In this document: positions 8,681-15,708 of the stretch, piece after piece
How positions within the stretch are numbered: position 1 is the first letter of the stretch
How the letters are laid out: each line of letters begins with the position of its first letter
NCBI RefSeq assembly: GCF_003634585.1
Contig: NZ_RBLG01000004.1
Coordinates: 1 to 64,000, forward strand
DNA from: Gillisia mitskevichiae
GTDB lineage: Bacteria; Bacteroidota; Bacteroidia; Flavobacteriales; Flavobacteriaceae
Direction of reading: 5' to 3'
Length of the DNA: 64,000 nt
Notes under the pieces: generated by a model
What the model saw: the letters and a program-made list of their open reading frames with translations, nothing else
What the model was told of the DNA's origin: nothing
The model's database searches: none
Translations under genes and position numbers: made by a program

Positions 8681-8709
8681 AGAGCTTCCATTAAAAAGGA
8701 AGCTTTTTT
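8681..8709 (+). terminator. Terminator or attenuator between the two tRNA genes
   Basis: AGCTTCC (8683-8689) pairs with GGAAGCT (8698-8704), followed by a T tract. It sits only five bases after the first tRNA, so it may end transcription or let part of it read through to the second copy. Confidence 0.75.
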
Positions 8710-8748
8710 AATGTAATTTTATTGTTAGATCCTATTGTGTTTTAAATA

Positions 8749-8823
8749 GGGCAATTAGCTCAGTTGGTTCAGAGCACCTCGTTTACACCGAGGGGGTCGG
8801 GGGTTCGAATCCCTCATTGCCCA
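8749..8823 (+). tRNA. tRNA-Val (UAC), copy 2
   Basis: Identical over all 75 nt to the copy at 8602-8676, so it has the same anticodon TAC. No clear promoter is seen in the 40 bp before it; it may depend on read-through from the first promoter. Confidence 0.97.
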
Positions 8824-8830
8824 CTATAAA

Positions 8831-8862
8831 AAAAAGCCTTCCATTTATGGAGGGCTTTTTTT
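8831..8862 (+). terminator. Terminator after the second tRNA-Val
   Basis: AAAAAGCCTTCCAT (8831-8844) pairs with ATGGAGGGCTTTTT (8847-8860), with one G.U pair, and the T run continues to 8862. Confidence 0.85.
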
Positions 8863-8955
8863 ATGTTTTAGATTTTAAAAATCCAATTAATAAATTTCTC
8901 TTTAGAATGATATTATTTAACTTTCAATGTGGTATTCATATTTAACTGTGGTAAA

Positions 8956-9333
8956 ATGAAAAATAAAATTCTATTTGTTATTTGTCTTTTGTTCGGATTG
9001 ATGTTCATTAACGCTGGATTAAACAAATTCTTTAATTATATGCCAATGCCAGAAGATCTGCCTGAGAGTATGATTAATCTAATGGCCGCTTTTAGCGAGA
9101 TCGGCTGGTTGTTACCTTTGATAGGGTTTATAGAAATTATTGGAGGGTTTTTAATTATTCCTAAAAAAACTCGAGCGCTCGGAGCTATTATTATATTGCC
9201 AATTATGGTAGGAATTCTATTAACTCACATAGTGAATGAGCCATCAGGGCTTATTTTAGCCGTAATTCTCTTTGTTATTAATATTTGGGTGATCATTGAG
9301 AATCGTGAGAAATACTATTCACTTATTGACTAA
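8956..9333 (+). CDS. Small DoxX-like membrane protein
   Basis: 125 residues from the ATG at 8956 (an in-frame GTG lies nine codons upstream but adds no typical sequence). Four hydrophobic helices are visible: about 4-21, 40-60, 66-85 and 92-112. The first is followed by NAGLNKFFNYMP, and GFIEIIGGFLIIP is typical of the DoxX/DoxD-like small membrane proteins. The role of these proteins is poorly defined (redox or thiosulfate-related in some cases). It is monocistronic and follows the tRNA terminator. Confidence 0.7.
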   Translation: MKNKILFVICLLFGLMFINAGLNKFFNYMPMPEDLPESMINLMAAFSEIGWLLPLIGFIEIIGGFLIIPKKTRALGAIIILPIMVGILLTHIVNEPSGLILAVILFVINIWVIIENREKYYSLID

Positions 9334-9415
9334 AGAACAGTAAATATTACCTTATTCAATCTATGATTAATAGGAGCCTTTAAAGTGATTAGGGATTTAA
9401 TTAACTTGGAGTAAC

Positions 9416-10711
9416 TTATCTAGTGGTAGATTTTAATATATCCACAACTCTCTCTAAGGCCATTCCTCTGGAGCCTTTTATGAGAATATAGGAATTCTGG
9501 ATTTTATTGGATTCGAGAGCTATTTGAAGATCGGAGAAATTTTCGAACTTCTTAATATGTTCGTTTTTGGATTTTGTTCTATAGAAATTCTTTCCTACGA
9601 TAAATGCTTTGGAAAGTTCTAGTGTTTCTATATAGTTTACGATTATTTGATGTTCTTCTTCGGAAGAGGTTCCAAGCTCAAACATGTCTCCTAAGATCAC
9701 TATTTTATTTTTAGCTGGATTATCTTTAAAGCTTTCTAATGCTGCAATCATGCTTGTTGGATTTGCATTGTAGGCATCCATTAGTAATGAGTTGCTACCA
9801 CATTTTAGGATCTGAGAGCGATTATTTTTGGGGATATAATTATATACTGCTTTTTGAATGCTTTCTAGTGATATCTTAAAGTATAAGCCAATGCTAACCG
9901 ATGCAGCAATATTTATAGCATTATAAGTGCCTGTTAACTGACTTTTAATAATGCTGTTCTGATATTCTACTTCAGCCAAAGTATTGGAATTATCGTATTT
10001 TATAATAATATCTGCTTCGGTTGATTCGCCAAAAGTAAAGACATCGTTATAACTGCTTTGCTTCTGCTGAATAGGATCATCTATATTTAAAAATATCTTA
10101 CCGCGGTTTAATTTGAGGTAATTATATAATTCGCTTTTTGCTAAAATAACACCTTCAATACTTCCGAAACCTTCCAAATGTGCTTTTCCGAAATTAGTGA
10201 TATACCCATAATTAGGTTTAGCTATTTCGCATAATTTTTCGATCTCTTTTGGATGATTGGCGCCCATTTCTACTATTCCAAATTCTGTCTTCGAATTCAT
10301 GGATAGTAGGGTAAGAGGAACACCAATATGATTGTTTAGATTTCCTATCGTAGCTATAGTTTCAAACTTTTTCTTTAATACCGCATAGATTAATTCTTTG
10401 CTGGTGGTTTTTCCGTTGCTTCCAGTTATTGCAAGAATTGGAATGTTAAGGAAAGTACGGTGATAGCTGCTTAATTGTTGTAGTGTATCCAATACATTCT
10501 CAACCAAAATACATCGGTCGTTATTAGGTAATATATCTTCATCTATAATTGCATAACTAGCGCCCTTGGAAAGTGCTTTTTCAGCAAATAAATTGCCGTT
10601 AAAATTATCTCCTTTTAGTGCGAAAAATAAATGTTCAGATTTAATTGCGCGAGTATCTGTAGCCACTCCTTTGCTTTTAAGAAAAAGCTTATGTAATGTT
10701 TCAATATTCAT
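9416..10711 (-). CDS. murF: UDP-N-acetylmuramoyl-tripeptide--D-alanyl-D-alanine ligase
   Basis: 431 residues from the ATG at 10711 (a TTG two codons upstream is in frame but unneeded). It adds D-Ala-D-Ala to UDP-MurNAc-tripeptide, the last cytoplasmic step of the peptide stem. The ATP loop ITGSNGKTTSKE lies at about 95-106. The central domain carries GIVEMGANHPKEIEKL and the C-terminal part LMDAYNANPTSM. It lies downstream of gldJ on the same strand. A 16-bp inverted repeat (10733-10830) sits between the two, so a read-through, attenuation or separate promoter arrangement is possible. Confidence 0.95.
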   Translation of the reverse strand: MNIETLHKLFLKSKGVATDTRAIKSEHLFFALKGDNFNGNLFAEKALSKGASYAIIDEDILPNNDRCILVENVLDTLQQLSSYHRTFLNIPILAITGSNGKTTSKELIYAVLKKKFETIATIGNLNNHIGVPLTLLSMNSKTEFGIVEMGANHPKEIEKLCEIAKPNYGYITNFGKAHLEGFGSIEGVILAKSELYNYLKLNRGKIFLNIDDPIQQKQSSYNDVFTFGESTEADIIIKYDNSNTLAEVEYQNSIIKSQLTGTYNAINIAASVSIGLYFKISLESIQKAVYNYIPKNNRSQILKCGSNSLLMDAYNANPTSMIAALESFKDNPAKNKIVILGDMFELGTSSEEEHQIIVNYIETLELSKAFIVGKNFYRTKSKNEHIKKFENFSDLQIALESNKIQNSYILIKGSRGMALERVVDILKSTTR

Positions 10712-10732
10712 TACCAAAATATATTAAATAGC

Positions 10733-10830
10733 AAACGGTTTAAAAAGTAGTTTTTCTAATCTTATAATAAAATTAGAGACCTAAGTATCTAATATTATTA
10801 TAATCGAAAAATAAACTTTTTAAACCGTTT
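10733..10830. repeat. 16-bp perfect inverted repeat flanking a 66-bp spacer
   Basis: AAACGGTTTAAAAAGT (10733-10748) is the exact reverse complement of ACTTTTTAAACCGTTT (10815-10830). The 66 bp between the arms are AT-rich and non-coding. The pair fills almost all of the murF-gldJ intergenic space. It could be a long-stem RNA structure after gldJ (minus strand), a small non-autonomous element, or a binding region. No terminal duplication is obvious. Confidence 0.8.
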
Positions 10831-10848
10831 TATTCAAAATCGGGAAGA

Positions 10849-12516
10849 TTAATTTCTTGCCGTTTTGTTTTTGTCTTTAGATTTAGATCCAACTCTAGAC
10901 ATTGCGTTTCTAAATCCAATATAATCTGTTGCCATATCTTGAGGGAAATATCTTCTTTGAGAAGGATCTAACCAATATGCTCTGTCTCTCCAAGATCCAC
11001 CTTTATACACACGAACTTCATCACTTACCATTGTGGTTCTACTAGTCTCATCGTAGTTAGGTTTTACATTTCCTGTACTATCTGTATCGGTGCTGAATTG
11101 AGGAGAATTATACATTCTCTTGGAAGGATTTGAGATCTCATTGAAAGGCTCATAATATCTTGTTGAACTTTTATCTCCATCACGGAAGTTTCTATTGTCA
11201 CTTTCGTTAAAGTTGGTTCTAAGATAAGTGTCTTTTTCATTAATTGGAACTTGCGCGATCTCTCCTGGAAGAGCTCGGGCCATAATTCTACCACTACTTA
11301 AAGTATCATATACTACTCCTTCTGGTGTTACAATTTGTACAGTACCATCATCGTTAATAGCGTTTTTGGTATAAACATTTCCTCTGTAGTAATTAAAATC
11401 ATTGAATTCATCATCTACTATAGGTCTGTAAACATCGGCTACCCATTCTGCCACGTTACCAGCCATATCATAAAGACCATAATCGTTAGCTTGATAAGAT
11501 TTTACTTCTGCAGTGATATCCGCACCATCATCACTCCAACCTGCGATTCCTCCATAATCTCCTTCACCTTGCTTAAAATTGGCTAGTTGATCTCCTTGTC
11601 TTTTAGCATCTCCAGAACGAGTATATTGCCCATCCCACGGATATTTTTTTCTTCCACGATATACATTGTAATCTCTAATACCCACTAATCCTAAAGCTGC
11701 ATATTCCCATTCTGCTTCAGTAGGTAGTCTGTATTCAGGTAATAACACACCATCTTTACGTTGTATGTAAATATTTTTGGCATTACTAGTATCTTTAGCA
11801 GTACCTAATTTGTCAGCATTTTTACCACCACGTGTAATACTATCGTTTCCTCCATAAGTTTTTGTAGGAGCATTTAAATAAGTTTCAGTATCAAAAGTAG
11901 TGCCCGCAGAAACATCTGTATAACGAGCTCCTTCTTTAGAATATCCTTCTTTTTCTAGTTTAAGCTCATTTACTCTATTGGTTCTCCATTTGCTAAATTC
12001 AGTTGCCTGCATCCAGTTAACTCCTACCACGGGGTAATTTGAATAGGCTGGGTGACGTAGGTAATTATTTACCATGGTCTCATTAAAACCTAATCTATTT
12101 CTCCACACTAAAGTATCTGGAACTGCTCCAGAATATATATTCTTGTAATTTGGTTCACTTGGAGGGAAAACATTCTTTAACCAATCCAAGTATTCCATAT
12201 ACATGATGTTGGTAACTTCAGTTTCGTCCATATAAAACGATTGAACGTGCTGTTGAGTAGGAGTGTTATTCCAGTCGTGCATTACGTCATCTTGAACTCT
12301 ACCCATGGTAAATGTTCCTCCTTCAACAAAAACAAGTCCGGGACCAGTTTCCTGCTCCTTGTAATCTGTTTTGTATTGAAAACCACCGTCTTTAGAATTA
12401 ATATCCCATCCAGTAGCTCGTGAGTTATTCTTGTAATCTCTAGAATTGTTACAACTAAATAAGCTAGCGCCTATAGCGATAGCAAATAGTGTTTTAAAGG
12501 CAACAGTAGTCCTCAT
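10849..12516 (-). CDS. gldJ: Gliding motility lipoprotein GldJ
   Basis: 555 residues. It is an outer-membrane lipoprotein needed for gliding and for stability of the GldK-type rings of the type IX secretion system. The signal ends in a lipobox, with the lipidated cysteine at C22 (ASLFSCNN). The body is a formylglycine-generating-enzyme-like (sulfatase-modifying factor) fold: GLVFVEGGTFTMG near residue 59-71, YRLPTEAEWEYAA, MAGNVAEWVADVY, and GGSWRDRAYWLDPSQRRYF near the C-terminus. The cysteines of true FGE enzymes are not apparent, consistent with a structural role. Length and order beside murF fit GldJ of Flavobacterium. A promoter box lies at 12663-12670. Confidence 0.95.
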   Translation of the reverse strand: MRTTVAFKTLFAIAIGASLFSCNNSRDYKNNSRATGWDINSKDGGFQYKTDYKEQETGPGLVFVEGGTFTMGRVQDDVMHDWNNTPTQQHVQSFYMDETEVTNIMYMEYLDWLKNVFPPSEPNYKNIYSGAVPDTLVWRNRLGFNETMVNNYLRHPAYSNYPVVGVNWMQATEFSKWRTNRVNELKLEKEGYSKEGARYTDVSAGTTFDTETYLNAPTKTYGGNDSITRGGKNADKLGTAKDTSNAKNIYIQRKDGVLLPEYRLPTEAEWEYAALGLVGIRDYNVYRGRKKYPWDGQYTRSGDAKRQGDQLANFKQGEGDYGGIAGWSDDGADITAEVKSYQANDYGLYDMAGNVAEWVADVYRPIVDDEFNDFNYYRGNVYTKNAINDDGTVQIVTPEGVVYDTLSSGRIMARALPGEIAQVPINEKDTYLRTNFNESDNRNFRDGDKSSTRYYEPFNEISNPSKRMYNSPQFSTDTDSTGNVKPNYDETSRTTMVSDEVRVYKGGSWRDRAYWLDPSQRRYFPQDMATDYIGFRNAMSRVGSKSKDKNKTARN

Positions 12517-12842
12517 ATTTTTATTCTATTTATGTAGTAATTTAGGCCTTGCAATATAGTAATTAACGGGAAAAGTACAAGTTTATTTTATCTTATTCAA
12601 AATGTGCTAAACAGTTAATAATCTTGATGCTTGGAACTTTTTAGACATATTTATTATTGTCGCAAAAGTAATACTAATAGTTTAGGTTTAAAATATTTTT
12701 AGTTAAGCATATGAAAACATGTGGCTAGAGACAATAAATATTGGAAATTGTAGTTTTAATAGAATCCTTGAGTTTTTATGGAATCTATTAAAAAGCATTG
12801 CAAAATTGATGAGAGGAGCTTCTCTTAACAAGAATAAAAATA
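12517..12842. other. gldJ-porV divergent intergenic region; no porU
   Basis: About 350 bp with no open frame of useful size on either strand. It holds the presumed divergent promoters of gldJ and porV. In Flavobacterium johnsoniae this interval is occupied by porU, a gene of several kb. No remnant of a C25-type peptidase is seen here. Confidence 0.6.
12663..12670 (-). promoter_or_regulatory. -7 promoter element for gldJ
   Basis: On the minus strand this reads TACTTTTG, matching TAnnTTTG, 146 bp before the gldJ start. It implies a leader of roughly 140 nt. The -33 box is not clear. Confidence 0.5.
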
Positions 12843-12850
12843 TATATTTG
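12843..12850 (+). promoter_or_regulatory. -7 promoter element for porV
   Basis: TATATTTG, exact consensus, 19 bp before the porV ATG. No good TTTG box is seen at the expected distance upstream. Confidence 0.6.
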
Positions 12851-12869
12851 TTAAAGACTAAATAATGTG

Positions 12870-14027
12870 ATGAAAAAAATTACTATACTTTTTCTTGGTT
12901 TTACCCTTTTATCAAATTCTGTCGTATTCTCTCAAGAGGAACGGGATAGGGTTATAACAACTGCGATCCCATTTTTATTAATTGCTGCGGATGCTAGGGC
13001 TGCCGGGATGGGTGACCAAGGAGTCGCGACCTCTGCCGACGCTTTTTCTCAGCAATGGAATCCTGCTAAATTTGCATTTATAAATAGTGAGCAGGGTATT
13101 GGGGTCTCTTATACACCTTATTTAAGCAGTATAGTAAATGATATATTTTTAGGAAACCTCACCTATTTTAATAGACTAGATGACAGAAGTGCTGTCGCTG
13201 CTAGTTTGAGATATTTTAGTTTGGGATCTATTGAAACTCAGGAAAATTTTGGGGATGAAGCATTATTGCTTAGCCCAAACGAATTCACATTGGATGTGTC
13301 CTATGCTTTAAGATTGGCAGATAATTTTTCTATGGCTGTTGCAGGTCGTTATTTAAGATCAGACCTTAAATTGGCAATAAACAGTGAAGATGCCACCGCA
13401 GCCTCTACATTTGGGGTAGATGTTGCAGCTTTTTATCAGAGTCAGAATATTGTTTTTTCAAATTTCGATGGAAAAATTAGAGCAGGTGCTAATCTTTCCA
13501 ACATAGGCCCGAAAATTAAATATGATGAAGTAGGTCAGGAAAATTTTATTCCTACCAATCTAAAAGTTGGGGGTGGTTTCGATTTTATATTTGACCCTTC
13601 AAATAGATTAGGTACCTATTTAGAATTTAATAAACTTTTAGTTCCAACGCCAAAAGACTTTAATGGAGATGGGCAAATTGATGCTGCAGATGAAGATGAA
13701 TATAATAATATTGGATCTATAGAAGGAATTTTTAAATCTTTTGGTGATGCACCAGATGGATTTGGTGAAGAATTGAGAGAAGTTACTTGGGCTGTAGGTG
13801 CAGAATATGTATATCAAGATCAGTTTACTTTAAGAACAGGATATTTTAATGAAAGCGATACTAAAGGTTCAAGGAAATTTGTAGCAATTGGTGCCGGATT
13901 TAAATATGCTCCTGTAGTAATAGATGTCTCTTATTTATTTTCCACCTCTAACGTAGTAAGTCCATTAGAAGGAACTCTTCGATTTGGATTGGTTTTTAAC
14001 TTTGGTGAAAAATTCAACGATAATTAA
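12870..14027 (+). CDS. porV: Type IX secretion outer-membrane protein PorV (LptO)
   Basis: 385 residues from the ATG at 12870 (the preceding in-frame GTG is not needed). The signal peptide ends at FSQ (residues 20-22). The mature start, RVITTAIPFLLIAADARAAG, then QQWNPAKFAF, is the PorV hallmark; the fold is an FadL-like beta-barrel. PorV collects type A cargo from the SprA translocon and delivers it to the PorU sortase. It contains an EF-hand-like DFNGDGQIDAADEDEY segment near residue 266. In relatives porU lies just upstream; here gldJ is the direct neighbour. Confidence 0.95.
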   Translation: MKKITILFLGFTLLSNSVVFSQEERDRVITTAIPFLLIAADARAAGMGDQGVATSADAFSQQWNPAKFAFINSEQGIGVSYTPYLSSIVNDIFLGNLTYFNRLDDRSAVAASLRYFSLGSIETQENFGDEALLLSPNEFTLDVSYALRLADNFSMAVAGRYLRSDLKLAINSEDATAASTFGVDVAAFYQSQNIVFSNFDGKIRAGANLSNIGPKIKYDEVGQENFIPTNLKVGGGFDFIFDPSNRLGTYLEFNKLLVPTPKDFNGDGQIDAADEDEYNNIGSIEGIFKSFGDAPDGFGEELREVTWAVGAEYVYQDQFTLRTGYFNESDTKGSRKFVAIGAGFKYAPVVIDVSYLFSTSNVVSPLEGTLRFGLVFNFGEKFNDN

Positions 14028-14114
14028 TAATTTACTTATTTCCAGAAGTTCGTAACACAGTTTACTACATTTAGTGGCTTCTACCCGAATGCGAACTAAA
14101 ATCAATACATTTAA

Positions 14115-14597
14115 ATGAAATTAATTACAGTTTCTACATCAATAGAGATATATGATTCTATAGATGAACTTCCAAAAGAAGTGATACAATTAATGAATAC
14201 AGCTGTTGAAGCACGAGAAAAAGCATATGCGCCATATTCCAAATTTCACGTTGGTGCAGCTATACTTTTAGATAATAATGAAGTTATTCCTGGAAGTAAT
14301 CAAGAAAATGCATCTTATCCAAGCGGATTATGTGCTGAAAGAACTGCCATTTATTATGCAGGAGCCAAGTATCCTGAAGCAATTATTAAGAGAATAGCGA
14401 TTTCTGCTACCTCATTAAATCATGCGGTTACTTCTCCAATTCCACCTTGCGGTGCATGTAGACAGGCTATTGCAGAGTACGAGATCAAGCAAAATGAACC
14501 TATAGAGATCTATTTTATGGGGGAAACAGGGGAAGTGGCAAAATCTAATTCTTTGAAGGATCTATTGCCTTTTGCATTCGATAAGTCCAATCTATAA
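14115..14597 (+). CDS. cdd: Cytidine deaminase
   Basis: 160 residues. It deaminates cytidine and deoxycytidine to uridine and deoxyuridine in pyrimidine salvage. Zinc ligands and the catalytic glutamate are in CAERTA (C73, E75) and PPCGACRQ (C112, C115), the pattern of the tetrameric class. NASYPSGLC precedes the first ligand. It lies between porV and pdhA on the same strand, an order also seen in related genomes. Confidence 0.96.
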   Translation: MKLITVSTSIEIYDSIDELPKEVIQLMNTAVEAREKAYAPYSKFHVGAAILLDNNEVIPGSNQENASYPSGLCAERTAIYYAGAKYPEAIIKRIAISATSLNHAVTSPIPPCGACRQAIAEYEIKQNEPIEIYFMGETGEVAKSNSLKDLLPFAFDKSNL

Positions 14598-14692
14598 CGA
14601 TTTCGTTGTTTTTAATATTAAAACTGTTTTTCATTCTTACTGAAAATAGTATTTTTGTTATCCGCTAGGCAAAAACCAGTGTCCGGTCTAAA

Positions 14693-14700
14693 TATATTTG
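14693..14700 (+). promoter_or_regulatory. -7 promoter element abutting pdhA
   Basis: TATATTTG, exact consensus, only three bases before the pdhA ATG (14704). If it is used, the transcript would begin at or next to the start codon. No TTTG box is seen 19 bp upstream. Confidence 0.55.
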
Positions 14701-14703
14701 TAA

Positions 14704-15705
14704 ATGAAGAAAATTACCAAAGCCACGTATTTGAAGTGGTACGAGGATATGCTTTTTTGGAGAAAGTTTGAGGATAAATTAGCTCAAGTATATATTCAAC
14801 AAAAAGTTAGAGGTTTTTTGCACCTATATAATGGTCAAGAAGCAATTTTAGCCGGATCGTTGCATGCAATGGATCTTACCAAAGATAAAATGATCACTGC
14901 TTATAGAAACCACGTTCAACCAATTGGTATGGGTGTGGATCCTAGAAAAGTAATGGCGGAATTATATGGTAAGAAAACTGGGACTTCTCAAGGTCTTGGT
15001 GGTTCAATGCATATTTTTTCCAAAGAACACAGGTTTTATGGAGGACATGGAATAGTGGGTGGACAAATACCTTTAGGTGCTGGATTGGCATTTGCAGATA
15101 AGTATTTTAAAAGAGATGCCGTTACATTAACATTCATGGGAGATGGCGCAATGCGTCAAGGTTCTCTTCATGAAACTCTTACCATGGCTGTAAATTGGAA
15201 TTTACCTGTAGTTTTTTGTGTAGAAAATAATGGGTATGCTATGGGAACTTCTGTAGCTAGAACTTCCAAGAATACAGAGATCTGGAAAATGGGATTGGCG
15301 TATGATATGCCATGTGGTCCAGTAGATGCTATGAACCCTATTAAGGTAGCCGAAGCTATGGATGAAGCTATTAAAAGAGCTAGAGATGGAAAAGGTCCTA
15401 CTTTCCTAGAGCTAAAAACATATAGATATAGAGGTCACTCTATGAGTGATGCTCAGAAATATAGAACCAAGGATGAAGTTGCAGAATATCAAAAAATAGA
15501 TCCTATAACTCAGGTTTTAGATGTAATTAAAGATAAAAAGTACGCAACAGATAAAGAAATTAAGGAAATTGATAAGCGTGTTAAGAATTTGGTTCTTGAA
15601 TGTGAGAAATTCGCAGAAGATTCAGATTATCCGGATGCAAGCTTGATGTTTGATGCTGTTTACGAACAGGAAGACTATCCGTTTTTATCACATAAAGTAA
15701 AATAA
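14704..15705 (+). CDS. pdhA: Pyruvate dehydrogenase E1 component, alpha subunit
   Basis: 333 residues. With a beta subunit encoded elsewhere it decarboxylates pyruvate and passes the acetyl group to E2. The thiamine diphosphate motif runs from GDGAMRQG (146-153) to ENNGYAM (174-180). YRYRGHSMSDAQKYR carries the phosphorylation-loop-like segment of the family. pdhC starts three bases after the stop, so the two are translated together. The E1 beta gene is not adjacent. A branched-chain oxo-acid E1 alpha is the alternative, but the E2 context supports pyruvate. Confidence 0.95.
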   Translation: MKKITKATYLKWYEDMLFWRKFEDKLAQVYIQQKVRGFLHLYNGQEAILAGSLHAMDLTKDKMITAYRNHVQPIGMGVDPRKVMAELYGKKTGTSQGLGGSMHIFSKEHRFYGGHGIVGGQIPLGAGLAFADKYFKRDAVTLTFMGDGAMRQGSLHETLTMAVNWNLPVVFCVENNGYAMGTSVARTSKNTEIWKMGLAYDMPCGPVDAMNPIKVAEAMDEAIKRARDGKGPTFLELKTYRYRGHSMSDAQKYRTKDEVAEYQKIDPITQVLDVIKDKKYATDKEIKEIDKRVKNLVLECEKFAEDSDYPDASLMFDAVYEQEDYPFLSHKVK

Positions 15706-15708
15706 ATT

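Noticed and set aside
8494-8694. 66-codon plus-strand frame
   Set aside because: It runs through the first tRNA-Val gene and its promoter; the tRNA is certain, and the frame has no family features.
10733-10830. Insertion sequence reading of the inverted repeat
   Set aside because: The 66-bp spacer has no transposase and no target-site duplication is visible, so only a MITE-like or regulatory reading is kept.
12517-12869. Possible decayed remnant of porU
   Set aside because: No stretch on either strand resembles a C25 peptidase, and the space is only about 350 bp.
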